This document shows positions 1-7,589 of a stretch of DNA of 64,000 nt, one piece after another. The notes under the pieces are model-generated. The model saw only the letters and a program-made list of their open reading frames with translations. It was not told where the DNA came from and did not search any database. Position 1 is the first letter of the stretch. Each line of letters starts with the position of its first letter. Where the stretch lies: contig NZ_ABJL02000008.1 in the NCBI RefSeq assembly GCF_000172175.1, positions 3,348,001 to 3,412,000 on the forward strand, read 5' to 3'. This DNA comes from Bacteroides intestinalis DSM 17393. Lineage in GTDB: Bacteria > Bacteroidota > Bacteroidia > Bacteroidales > Bacteroidaceae. The translations under genes were made by a program, and so were the position numbers.

Positions 1-1
1 T

Positions 2-100
2 ATTTTGAGCAGTATCTACTATACAGAGGAGTTCAATGGCAATGATTGCGATGCATTATTAAAAGTCTCAAAAAAACACTTCGAAGAGATGGTATGGTAG
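2..100 (+). CDS. C-terminal end of an unidentified protein (cut by window edge)
   Basis: An open frame enters from the left edge and ends at TAG 98-100, giving about 32 residues that end in HFEEMVW. The composition (mixed charged and hydrophobic residues, no obvious shadow of a gene on the other strand) suits the tail of a real protein. The next gene is convergent on the minus strand and its stop lies 40 bases away. Nothing in the fragment allows a family assignment. Confidence 0.4.
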   Translation: MLSSIYYTEEFNGNDCDALLKVSKKHFEEMVW

Positions 101-140
101 AAGCCCGCTCTGAACACCTTATAGTGACAACCACCCGCCA

Positions 141-845
141 CTATTTATTATTCACCCCATACCCGAACAAAGCGAAGTCTCCGAAACAGGGATCATCCGG
201 AAATACTTCCGCCAATGCGGCAGTTATCCTTTGTGCGTTCTTCAAAGAAAAGGTTTCCGTCTCGGTCAGTTCCAGCAAGCGGGCTACACGGCAGACGTGT
301 GTATCCAAAGGAATAATCAATTCCCGGCAATCAAAACTGTCCCAAATACCGAAATCAACTTCCGGTCCTCTCCGTATCATCCAGCGCAAGAACATATTCA
401 GTTTCTTCTGCGGACTTTTGGACGAAACTTCCAGAAACCGGCAAAGCTTCTCCATCGGTTTTCCCGGATATACCAGCAATGCATCTTCCAGACTGTCATA
501 ACCCGAATAAGCCGTATGCAGGCGTTCAAAATAAGAATGGAAGTCCGCATACGAAAGCATCCGGTAAAAACTACGCCGCTCTTCCACAGGGAAATCCTTC
601 TCCCACCGACGCGAAAGAACATATTGATAAGGAGACGCCCCCATGCACGTATGCAATTCTTCTGCTTTCCTCAGAATCTGCCTGCGGTTGCCAAAACTCA
701 TGATGGCGGTCAGCAGTCCGCTGATTTCTATATCCTGCTTCAGCGTATAGCGATGGGGAAACTGTACCGGGTCATTCTGAATAAAATCGGCACAATGATA
801 GGTCGCAGCCCACTCTTGTAGTTTCTTTTTTATATCTTTGGTCAT
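141..845 (-). CDS. TIGR02757 family protein
   Basis: The product is about 234 aa and matches the TIGR02757 family (formerly DUF2400), conserved in Bacteroidota and of unknown biochemical role. Recognisable parts are the middle segment with LIIPLDTHVCRVARLL and the C-terminal FGDFALFGYGV. The fold is thought to be related to HhH-type DNA glycosylases, but that is family knowledge rather than something visible here. The open frame extends to a TTG at 869, but a TATCTTTG promoter box lies at 874-867 on the minus strand. Transcription would therefore begin downstream of that TTG, so the ATG at 845 is chosen. No signal peptide is seen and the protein should be cytoplasmic. Confidence 0.8.
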   Translation of the reverse strand: MTKDIKKKLQEWAATYHCADFIQNDPVQFPHRYTLKQDIEISGLLTAIMSFGNRRQILRKAEELHTCMGASPYQYVLSRRWEKDFPVEERRSFYRMLSYADFHSYFERLHTAYSGYDSLEDALLVYPGKPMEKLCRFLEVSSKSPQKKLNMFLRWMIRRGPEVDFGIWDSFDCRELIIPLDTHVCRVARLLELTETETFSLKNAQRITAALAEVFPDDPCFGDFALFGYGVNNK

Positions 846-866
846 TTCTTTAAGATCAGGAGGATG

Positions 867-874
867 CAAAGATA
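867..874 (-). promoter_or_regulatory. Bacteroidota -7 box of the TIGR02757 gene
   Basis: TATCTTTG on the minus strand fits the TAnnTTTG consensus about 22 bases before the chosen ATG at 845. No good -33 TTTG is seen at the usual distance. Confidence 0.5.
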
Positions 875-998
875 ATGCAAATCGAATGCAGAACTTTCAT
901 GCTTGCATGAAAAAGTTATGCTGAGATGCCGCTTATCTTAATTCTAAAGATATTGGATTTATAGCAACTTTGGACAAGTCCCCTATTCTATTTCCCCT

Positions 999-1006
999 TA
1001 TTTTTG
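999..1006 (+). promoter_or_regulatory. -7 box of the AraC-type regulator gene
   Basis: TATTTTTG fits TAnnTTTG, 26 bases before the ATG at 1032. A TTTG at 969-972 is 26 bases upstream, longer than the usual 19-21 spacer. Confidence 0.5.
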
Positions 1007-1031
1007 CATCGTGAAATTCAATAAAGAACCA

Positions 1032-1892
1032 ATGGAACATAGCAAGAAGACAACGCGTGAAGAGTATCAGAAGTGTGTAAATGCAGTGGTGGACTACATC
1101 AATCTCCATCTTGGAGAAGAGATAGATTTGAAATCGTTGGCCAAGATTTCTCATTTCTCTCCGTTCTACTTCCACCGCATCATGAAAGCATTTCTGGGTG
1201 AGCCCATCGGGACGTTCATAGTCCGGACACGAACTGAAGCTGCCGCCCGCCTGTTGCGCTATTCGGATTTGCCGATAGCGGACATTGCTTATCGCATCGG
1301 GTATTCCTCACCGTCATCGCTGTCGAAAGTATTCAAACAGTTCTACGGAATTTCACCTAATGAGTATCGTAACAATAAAAACTTTGTAATTATGAAACCA
1401 GCAATTATCAGACCCGATTTAGAGTTAAAGAAAGAAATAAGAGAAGTGCCCGCCAGAAATGTGATCTATATCCGCTTGTTCGGAGATTATAAACTGAATG
1501 ATTACGGTGGCACATGGATGCGTTTGTTCCAGTTCATCAAGGAGGAAAAGCTACCGATGGGCGATATGTCTCCGTACTGCATCTATCACGATGATCCGAA
1601 GGTGACGCCTGCCGATAAATTGCGCACTGACGTCTGTATGGTGATGCCTATCGCCGTAACTCCGAAAGGTGATATCGGCTTCAAGCAATTGCCAGCCGGA
1701 CGCTATGCAGTGTTTACCTATAAAGGCTCTTATGAACATCTGCAAAGCGTATACGACACGATTTACGGTAAGTTTATCCCTGAAATGGAATGTACGTTGA
1801 GAGATGAATCGAGCGCAGAACGTTATTTGAATGATCCGTGCGAGACGAAACCTGAGGATTTGTTGACGGAGATTTATATTCCGGTGGAATAA
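1032..1892 (+). CDS. AraC family regulator with GyrI-like effector domain
   Basis: This is a transcriptional regulator of about 286 aa. The first ~105 residues form an AraC/XylS double helix-turn-helix: the first motif lies around SLAKISHFSPFYFHRIMKAF and the second around IADIAYRIGYSSPSSLSKVF. The rest (about residues 120-286) is a GyrI/SOUL-like ligand-binding domain with typical phrases such as FAVYTYKGSY-like VFTYKGSYEHL. AraC-GyrI fusions act like Rob or TetR-type drug sensors, binding small molecules and activating efflux or detoxification genes; that role is inferred. A GTG at 1011 would lengthen the frame, but it sits almost on the predicted transcription start, so the ATG at 1032 is preferred. 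No dedicated target gene is adjacent. Confidence 0.85.
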   Translation: MEHSKKTTREEYQKCVNAVVDYINLHLGEEIDLKSLAKISHFSPFYFHRIMKAFLGEPIGTFIVRTRTEAAARLLRYSDLPIADIAYRIGYSSPSSLSKVFKQFYGISPNEYRNNKNFVIMKPAIIRPDLELKKEIREVPARNVIYIRLFGDYKLNDYGGTWMRLFQFIKEEKLPMGDMSPYCIYHDDPKVTPADKLRTDVCMVMPIAVTPKGDIGFKQLPAGRYAVFTYKGSYEHLQSVYDTIYGKFIPEMECTLRDESSAERYLNDPCETKPEDLLTEIYIPVE

Positions 1893-1947
1893 GCGTCCGC
1901 CAGACTGAGTGTAGTCGGGGGATCCCCTTCATAAGCGCAAAAGAGGA

Positions 1948-1972
1948 GATCCTTCGACAAGCTCAGGATGAC
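1948..1972. repeat. Short hairpin-forming intergenic repeat (REP-like)
   Basis: The 25-base element starts GATCCTTCGAC and ends CTCAGGATGAC. Its ATCCT arm (1949-1953) pairs with AGGAT (1965-1969). It sits between convergent genes, next to a perfect GGGGATCCCC palindrome at 1918-1927. Sequences of this kind recur in intergenic DNA of many bacteria; only one copy was noticed in this window. Confidence 0.4.
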
Positions 1973-2001
1973 GGAAATAAATGGTAATAAAATCAGTTTT
2001 C

Positions 2002-2436
2002 TTATTCTCTTTTCATCGGTACATATCTCAACCCATTCGTCACTTGCGGTTCCTTCACTTCTTTAAAGCCCAGACTTCTGTAGAAAGGAACAGCATACGA
2101 AGATGAATTCACCGTCATTCCGGGTACGGGATTATCTGCAATAAGGGCGTCAAAAAGTTTCCGTCCTATGCCTTTCCGGTGATATTCTTCCTTGATAAAG
2201 AAGAGAGAAATATGTTCTCCGTGGTTCTTCGTAGCCAGCACTCCCACCAGATTATCTTCATCGAACGCGCCATAAATGACCAGCCCGTTCACCACTGCTT
2301 TATCATTGACAAAGCTTTTGAAACTTTCCAGCCCCTGTTCGTCAAAATCGTCTTTGCCACACTGAAGATACACTTGCAATGAAAGTGTTGCGGCATTCTC
2401 ATATTCAGGCAGTTCTAATCTTCGGATAATTGTCAT
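2002..2436 (-). CDS. GNAT family N-acetyltransferase
   Basis: This 144-aa protein has the GNAT fold. The acetyl-CoA pyrophosphate-binding motif A appears as HRKGIGRKLFDAL at about residues 86-98 (the Q/RxxGxG/A signature), preceded by the beta-4 strand ISLFFI. A C-terminal VPFYRSLGFKEV segment is the usual GNAT strand-helix end. It transfers an acetyl group from acetyl-CoA to an amine, but the substrate cannot be read from the sequence. The gene is monocistronic and convergent with the AraC regulator. A TATCTTTG box on the minus strand at 2469-2462 is the likely promoter. The length is normal for the family. Confidence 0.85.
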   Translation of the reverse strand: MTIIRRLELPEYENAATLSLQVYLQCGKDDFDEQGLESFKSFVNDKAVVNGLVIYGAFDEDNLVGVLATKNHGEHISLFFIKEEYHRKGIGRKLFDALIADNPVPGMTVNSSSYAVPFYRSLGFKEVKEPQVTNGLRYVPMKRE

Positions 2437-2461
2437 AGGAATCTAATATTACGGTAAATCA

Positions 2462-2469
2462 CAAAGATA
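2462..2469 (-). promoter_or_regulatory. -7 box of the GNAT gene
   Basis: TATCTTTG on the minus strand, 25 bases before the ATG at 2436. Confidence 0.5.
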
Positions 2470-2522
2470 TTGAATTTATGTATTGATTGCCCAAATATCC
2501 CGATTATTTCGCCCGGAAACAC

Positions 2523-2530
2523 TACATTTG
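2523..2530 (+). promoter_or_regulatory. -7 box of the DUF2867 gene
   Basis: TACATTTG, fitting TAnnTTTG, 41 bases before the ATG at 2572. It is divergent from the GNAT promoter about 55 bases away. Confidence 0.5.
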
Positions 2531-2571
2531 CAGAAATAAGTGCATCTTAACTAATCCCCTCTATTCTGATT

Positions 2572-2994
2572 ATGGAAAAGCTTATCGATAAATTCCTTCC
2601 GGCAGATTATCATGATACATTCGTTATCAAGGCCAGCAAACCTGCGGAACAGATTGTTCCTAAGGAACTAATCGAGAAAATATTCAATCACTCTCCGGCA
2701 TGGCTTAGTTTCCTTTACAAAGTCAGAAATATCCTGGTGAAGCCTTTTGGTATCGAAGGCGGAGACATCCTGACATCGGAAGATTATATAATAGAAGATA
2801 CAGAGAACGAAGCCATCATGAGGAAGGACGACAAGCATCTGTTGTTTTATGTTTCCATTGCCAAGATAGGCAATAACCTGATAGACGTGACGACAGTGGT
2901 TCAGTATCACAATGCGTTAGGAAAAGTTTACTTCTTCTTTATCAAACCTTTCCACAAGATGATTGTGCCGCGGGTGGTGAAAGAGTTTATATAA
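2572..2994 (+). CDS. DUF2867 family protein
   Basis: This 140-aa protein resembles the DUF2867 family. The supporting parts are a KHLLFYVSI strand, then DVTTVVQYHNALGKVYFFFI and the ending PFHKMIVPRVVKEFI, which match the family pattern of a small beta-rich domain followed by a short amphipathic helix. No signal peptide or long membrane helix is present. The family has no established activity. The gene stands alone, facing the convergent lipoprotein gene with only 9 bases between the two stop codons. Confidence 0.7.
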   Translation: MEKLIDKFLPADYHDTFVIKASKPAEQIVPKELIEKIFNHSPAWLSFLYKVRNILVKPFGIEGGDILTSEDYIIEDTENEAIMRKDDKHLLFYVSIAKIGNNLIDVTTVVQYHNALGKVYFFFIKPFHKMIVPRVVKEFI

Positions 2995-3003
2995 TAGGTA
3001 TAA

Positions 3004-3870
3004 TTATATGATACTCAATCCGTAGCTACTGATTTCATCAAAGTCTTCCTCAGTATATGAGTTCTTCTGGCGGATATCCTGCACTATCTTCATGAACTCT
3101 TCGGCTTTCGACAAGAAATCCTTAAATTTCTCTGTCTGTTCCTCATGCCCTTTCACGGCAGGCAGTTTCTCGGCTGTGTCCAGTTGCAGTCTCAGTTCCA
3201 TAATCTTCAGGTCCAGACGGGCTTTGTCTTCCACATGCTTGCGGGCATAGAGATTGATAATACTCTGCATTGTCAGGCTCATCTTTTTCATTGCAATAAT
3301 CTGCTCTTTCACCGGATTCTCCGCCAGCAAGACTTGCTGGGCTTGCGCAACGATAGGACTCAGAATATCAAATATGTTCTGCTTGCATTCGGACATCTCC
3401 ACACCCAGTTCATAGTTATCATTCAGCAAATCTGCTATTCCTTCCGTCTTCTTCTCTTTCAGCAGAGACAGGTATTTATTAAAATTAGCATAGAACTGCC
3501 CCCTTGACTGGAAAAGTTCGGTATAATTCTGTATCAGGTTCTGCCGTACATCGTCGCCAAAGTAGTCACCCGGCTGTATCACCGCCGCAGAATCTTTCTT
3601 AGAAATGACAGGAGACATGATATGCGAAAACATCTGTACCTTAGCCTGCTGTTCCATATACCCCAGAACCGCATTTACGTCTCTCTCTTTCACCAAATTC
3701 TTCAACAGAGCCAATGAAGTATCATAATATTTCACCACTTGCCCTGCATCTGCAATCTCTTCGGGGGTATAAGTCACCGCCTCCTTCTTACTGCCCGTAC
3801 AGGACACCAACATAACAACGCTTACAAATGCGCCCAAGACTAACAATTTCTTTCTCATAGAATTTTTCAT
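3004..3870 (-). CDS. Predicted lipoprotein of unknown function, helical
   Basis: The chosen ATG gives a 288-aa protein starting MKNSMRKKLLVLGAFVSVVM and followed by LVSC, a signal peptide with a type II (lipobox) cleavage site. A second ATG four codons later is equally possible. The long upstream extension of the frame is rejected because it would bury the signal peptide at residue 90. The mature part is almost entirely charged or amphipathic helix, with several KE-rich stretches, suggesting a helical bundle in the periplasm. I do not recognise the family. No TAnnTTTG box is evident in the 256 bases shared with the divergent EamA gene. Confidence 0.75.
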   Translation of the reverse strand: MKNSMRKKLLVLGAFVSVVMLVSCTGSKKEAVTYTPEEIADAGQVVKYYDTSLALLKNLVKERDVNAVLGYMEQQAKVQMFSHIMSPVISKKDSAAVIQPGDYFGDDVRQNLIQNYTELFQSRGQFYANFNKYLSLLKEKKTEGIADLLNDNYELGVEMSECKQNIFDILSPIVAQAQQVLLAENPVKEQIIAMKKMSLTMQSIINLYARKHVEDKARLDLKIMELRLQLDTAEKLPAVKGHEEQTEKFKDFLSKAEEFMKIVQDIRQKNSYTEEDFDEISSYGLSII

Positions 3871-4076
3871 TTTAATTTCAGTTTCGTAAACACTCAACTT
3901 ATTAGTTGACAAGGGGGATAGACCTTGAAACTCCGTTTCTAAAGAGGGCATGACAACCTCCCTCGTCAAGCCGTCTCCGCTCTCCTTATAAACTAAGAAC
4001 ACAGCCGACGTTGAGCTTATAACAATATAAAAGCGATTTTGCTCTCGATTATGGATTTTTTCACCTTTGTATTTTG

Positions 4077-4084
4077 TACTTTTG
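4077..4084 (+). promoter_or_regulatory. -7 box of the EamA transporter gene
   Basis: TACTTTTG, fitting TAnnTTTG, 43 bases before the ATG at 4127. Confidence 0.5.
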
Positions 4085-4126
4085 CAGCGGATTTCAGAAT
4101 CCTGTATGAAAATTTGAATCGGAACC

Positions 4127-5008
4127 ATGAGCAACATAAAAGGTTATATATACGCGGCAGCTTCTTCCTCCACATTCGGATTAGCCCCTTTTTTCACCAT
4201 ATCCTTATTGGCTTCAGGCTTTTCCTCTTTCGAAGTGCTTGCTTACCGTTGGGGAATCGCTTCACTCACCCTGGGAATATTCGGTGTACTATTAAGAGAA
4301 ACTTTCCGTATCAGCCGGAAAGATTGGGGAACTGTATTTATATTGAGCCTGCTCCGGGCAGCAACTTCACTAAGCCTCGTCATAGCTTACCAACACATCG
4401 CCAGCGGAGTGGCATCTACCATTCACTTCATGTATCCGCTGGCCGTTGCCCTCGCCATGATATTCTTCTTCCGGGAAAAGAAATCATTCTCCATTCTGTT
4501 TGCCGTACTGGTTTCGCTGGCGGGTGCGGCATTGTTATCATCGGGAGAGATAGACTTTAAAGGTGGAAATACAACAACAGGGCTGATTGCCGCCACGCTA
4601 TCCGTATTCTTTTACGGCGGATATATCGTCGGAGTACGTAAGAGCCGTGCCATTCATATCCCATCTACCGCACTGACTTGCTACGTCATGGGGCTGGGCG
4701 CTTTATTCTTTATTATAGGGGGAAGTCTGACAGGCGGTATTCAGTTGGCAACAGGCGGACAAACATGGCTGAATATCCTCGGACTGGCACTACCGGCAAC
4801 AGCCATTTCAAATATCACGCTCGTGAAAGCCATCAAGTACATCGGCCCTACACTGACCTCCATCTTCGGAGCCTTAGAACCTCTTACGGCGGTAGCTATC
4901 GGATGTCTGGTCTTCAAAGAAAGTTTCACTCCGGGCACTGGTCTGGGCATATTGCTGATATTGATGGCGGTCACTGTCGTCATTATGCACGAGAAGAAAA
5001 CAAGCTGA
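4127..5008 (+). CDS. EamA/DMT family membrane transporter
   Basis: This 293-aa inner-membrane protein has about ten hydrophobic helices in two repeats of five, the EamA (drug/metabolite transporter) layout. The first repeat begins GYIYAAASSSTFGLAPFF and the second begins around TTTGLIAATLSVFFYGGY. The end of each repeat carries the usual conserved pattern, for example FGALEPLTAVAIGCLVFKES near residue 250. The family exports or imports metabolites such as amino acids or precursors; the substrate is unknown here. The gene is monocistronic and its stop lies 9 bases from the convergent amidase stop. Confidence 0.85.
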   Translation: MSNIKGYIYAAASSSTFGLAPFFTISLLASGFSSFEVLAYRWGIASLTLGIFGVLLRETFRISRKDWGTVFILSLLRAATSLSLVIAYQHIASGVASTIHFMYPLAVALAMIFFFREKKSFSILFAVLVSLAGAALLSSGEIDFKGGNTTTGLIAATLSVFFYGGYIVGVRKSRAIHIPSTALTCYVMGLGALFFIIGGSLTGGIQLATGGQTWLNILGLALPATAISNITLVKAIKYIGPTLTSIFGALEPLTAVAIGCLVFKESFTPGTGLGILLILMAVTVVIMHEKKTS

Positions 5009-5017
5009 TAAGAGTGA

Positions 5018-6058
5018 TTACTTACTCTTTTTATAATCGGTGATAAAGCCTTCCATCATCCACTTCGCCAAAGCCTGGCGATTGGAACTGATAACGAAAC
5101 GGCGTTGGTCGAAGGTATTCTGAATATTTCCCAGTTCTACAAAAACCCCGGCAGGAGTAGAATTAGCCAACACATACAGGTTGCGCGGGCCTACCGTGCC
5201 CGTAAAGCCGCGATTAGGCTGATGTTTATCATACTTAGACTCAAAAGTATTCTTCATCGTAGTTGCCAGACGCTTGCTGTTGGCACTGTTGGGGGCATGA
5301 TAAAAGAACACATCCGTCTGATGTCGCTTGCTGCGGCTATCCACATGCAGGAAGATGGAACGGCAATAGGTATAGTTCTTGCGGTCTTTTCTATAAAGTT
5401 CATTGATTTTGATGCAACGCTGGCGAAGGCGAGCCACTTGGTTCAGAGGGATAGCGTCTCCCATACAGGTTTCGCGCTTACTATTATTAAGGTAGCGGTC
5501 GTCACGAATGCCGTCTTTGGCATCCTGAATAATGATATAAACCTTTGCTCCCTCTTCCATCAGATTACGGGCAAGACGCAGGGCGACATCATAAGCATAT
5601 TCATCTTCATGGAGTTCAACGTTCCCTATCTTACCGATAGCACCGGGGTCAGGTCCTCCATGTCCGCTGACCACATAGAAGCAGGCACCCTTCAAACGGT
5701 TACCGGTCACCCGGACTTTAGCCAGTTCTTTTCCGAAAAGAGGTTCATGAATTGTTTTGCCGGAACCGGCAGCAGAGGCAGAAGAAGTAGATGAATTTGC
5801 AGCAGTTTCAGTTTTGGATTTCAATGGCGGAAGCAGGTACTTCACCCCTAAGCGCAATTCCTGTTTTCCGCGTAACTGCTTTTTATTCAGTTCAAGGAAC
5901 TCCAGATAGTAGGCTTTACCGGGACGCTTATTGCGTTGCAAGAAGGCCGAAATGCCTTCACCAGACCTCGGTGCAGCCCTTTCCTCCTGCGCCGAAGCGT
6001 GGAAAGGGGTGAGAAACAGGAAAGAAGATATAAACAACAAAAATAATATCCGAACCAT
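5018..6058 (-). CDS. N-acetylmuramoyl-L-alanine amidase (amidase_3), exported
   Basis: The 346-aa protein starts with a signal peptide (VRILFLLFISSFLFLTPFHASA) and acts in the periplasm on peptidoglycan stem peptides. The C-terminal zinc amidase_3 domain (about 125-340) carries the expected metal ligands: His133 in SGHGGPDPGA, a Glu at 151-153 in LHEDEYAYD, His238 in LHVDS, and the catalytic Glu308 in FVELGN. Residues about 36-80 may be a degenerate LysM-like segment, followed by a Ser/Thr/Ala linker. Such amidases split daughter cells or remodel the wall. Two overlapping -7 candidates (TATGTTTG at 6082-6075 and TATTTTTG at 6106-6099, minus strand) precede it. Confidence 0.9.
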   Translation of the reverse strand: MVRILFLLFISSFLFLTPFHASAQEERAAPRSGEGISAFLQRNKRPGKAYYLEFLELNKKQLRGKQELRLGVKYLLPPLKSKTETAANSSTSSASAAGSGKTIHEPLFGKELAKVRVTGNRLKGACFYVVSGHGGPDPGAIGKIGNVELHEDEYAYDVALRLARNLMEEGAKVYIIIQDAKDGIRDDRYLNNSKRETCMGDAIPLNQVARLRQRCIKINELYRKDRKNYTYCRSIFLHVDSRSKRHQTDVFFYHAPNSANSKRLATTMKNTFESKYDKHQPNRGFTGTVGPRNLYVLANSTPAGVFVELGNIQNTFDQRRFVISSNRQALAKWMMEGFITDYKKSK

Positions 6059-6119
6059 AATTACCTGCTTTTAGCAAACATACTTCAACTGTTGCGGACA
6101 AAAATACAATTATTTTCCC

Positions 6120-6127
6120 TACTTTTG
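6120..6127 (+). promoter_or_regulatory. -7 box of the metY-like gene
   Basis: TACTTTTG, fitting TAnnTTTG, 50 bases before the ATG at 6177. The intergenic region also carries the divergent amidase promoter candidates. Confidence 0.5.
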
Positions 6128-6176
6128 CGCCCATAAATGCGTTAATTGATAAGAAACTATAAAAATAGATAGCATT

Positions 6177-7457
6177 ATGGCAAAACAATTAAAACCGGAG
6201 ACACTCTGCGTACAAGCCGGATGGACTCCAAAGAAGGGTGAACCCCGCGTGCTCCCCATCTACCAAAGTACAACCTTCAAGTATGAAACCAGCGAGCAAA
6301 TGGCACGCCTTTTCGACCTTGAAGAGAACGGCTACTTCTACACCCGCCTGCAAAACCCTACGAATGACGCCGTTGCCGCCAAGATAGCGGCCCTCGAAGG
6401 TGGTGTGGCCGCCATGCTGACATCCAGCGGACAATCTGCCAACTTCTACGCTATTTTTAATATCTGTCAGGCAGGCGACCACTTCGTCTGTTCATCCACC
6501 ATCTACGGTGGAACCTTCAATCTCTTCGGTGTGACAATGAAGAAGTTGGGCATCGAAGTTACTTTCGTCAACCCGGATGCACCGGAAGAAGAAATCTCAG
6601 CCGCTTTCCGCCCGAACACCAAGGCACTGTTTGGTGAGACCATCTCCAACCCGACGCTGGAAGTGCTCGATATCGAAAAGTTCGCCCGCATCGCCCACAG
6701 CCACGGCGTGCCTTTGATTGTAGACAATACCTTCCCGACTCCTATTAACTGCCGCCCGTTCGAATGGGGCGCTGATATCGTGGTACATTCCACCACCAAA
6801 TATATGGACGGCCATGCCACCAGCGTAGGCGGTGCCATCGTGGATAGCGGAAACTTCAACTGGGATGCCTATGCCGACAAATTCCCCGGATTGTGTACGC
6901 CCGACGAATCTTATCACGGCCTGACTTATACAAAAGCTTTCGGCAAAATGGCTTATATCACCAAAGCTACCGCACAGTTGATGCGTGACCTTGGCAGCAT
7001 TCAGTCTCCGCAGAATGCATTCCTGCTGAATATCGGTCTTGAAACGCTCCACCTGCGTATGCCGCAACATTGCAAGAATGCACAGGCAGTTGCCGAATAT
7101 CTTTCCAAAAACGATAAGGTGGCATGGGTTAATTACTGTGGCCTTCCCGGAGACAAATATCACGAACTGGCACAAAAGTATATGCCGAACGGTTCGTGCG
7201 GTGTTGTCACCTTCGGCTTGAAAGGAGGTCGCGAAGTAGCCATCAAATTTATGGACTCACTGAAACTGGCAGCTATCGTCACCCACGTAGCCGATGCCCG
7301 CACCTGCGTGCTGCACCCCGCCAGCCATACGCACCGTCAGCTTTCGGACGAACAATTGATGGAAGCCGGTGTACGTCCCGACCTGATCCGTTTCTCGGTT
7401 GGTATCGAGAATGCGGATGATATCATTGCAGATATTGAACAGGCGCTGAACGCATAA
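6177..7457 (+). CDS. metY: O-acetylhomoserine sulfhydrylase (aminocarboxypropyltransferase)
   Basis: This 426-aa PLP enzyme of the Cys/Met metabolism family makes homocysteine from O-acetylhomoserine and sulfide in the cytoplasm. The PLP lysine is Lys208 in VVHSTTKYMDGH. Other family landmarks are SSGQSAN (about 83-89), YGGT (110-113), the VDNTFPTP stretch near 182-189 that includes the pyridine-binding Asp, and the C-terminal RFSVGIENADD. Its length and the insert around PDESYHGLTY favour the MetY-type sulfhydrylase over cystathionine gamma-synthase, but some enzymes of this group also have cysteine synthase activity. The gene stands alone; a strong hairpin follows the stop. Confidence 0.92.
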   Translation: MAKQLKPETLCVQAGWTPKKGEPRVLPIYQSTTFKYETSEQMARLFDLEENGYFYTRLQNPTNDAVAAKIAALEGGVAAMLTSSGQSANFYAIFNICQAGDHFVCSSTIYGGTFNLFGVTMKKLGIEVTFVNPDAPEEEISAAFRPNTKALFGETISNPTLEVLDIEKFARIAHSHGVPLIVDNTFPTPINCRPFEWGADIVVHSTTKYMDGHATSVGGAIVDSGNFNWDAYADKFPGLCTPDESYHGLTYTKAFGKMAYITKATAQLMRDLGSIQSPQNAFLLNIGLETLHLRMPQHCKNAQAVAEYLSKNDKVAWVNYCGLPGDKYHELAQKYMPNGSCGVVTFGLKGGREVAIKFMDSLKLAAIVTHVADARTCVLHPASHTHRQLSDEQLMEAGVRPDLIRFSVGIENADDIIADIEQALNA

Positions 7458-7518
7458 GTACTGTGCTGCCGATCAGATAAAAAAACTGTATCTGACAAAG
7501 AGAAATCCAAAGAATAAT

Positions 7519-7549
7519 ATCCCCGACTCCCCAACCGGAGTACGGGGAT
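7519..7549 (+). terminator. Hairpin between metY and the AAA-ATPase gene
   Basis: ATCCCCG-ACTCC pairs with GGAGTACGGGGAT across a 6-base loop, with one bulged T. There is no clean T-run, and the next promoter box starts 7 bases further on. It probably ends metY transcription and could also affect the next promoter. Confidence 0.55.
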
Positions 7550-7555
7550 AATTGT

Positions 7556-7563
7556 TATCTTTG
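7556..7563 (+). promoter_or_regulatory. -7 box of the AAA-ATPase/PD-(D/E)XK gene
   Basis: TATCTTTG, 27 bases before the ATG at 7590. It fits TAnnTTTG; no TTTG at the -33 position. Confidence 0.5.
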
Positions 7564-7589
7564 CAAACAGTTCATCAAATCCAGTGGTT

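Noticed and set aside
231..821. 196-codon plus-strand frame opposite the TIGR02757 gene
   Set aside because: It is a shadow of the minus-strand gene; composition is not protein-like and it has no promoter box.
4031..4041. TTTTG as a -33 element of the EamA gene
   Set aside because: It is 35 bases from the -7 box, far beyond the usual 19-21 spacing.
3871..4137. 89-residue N-terminal extension of the lipoprotein at 3004-3870
   Set aside because: It would place the lipoprotein signal in mid-protein and overlap the divergent EamA start.
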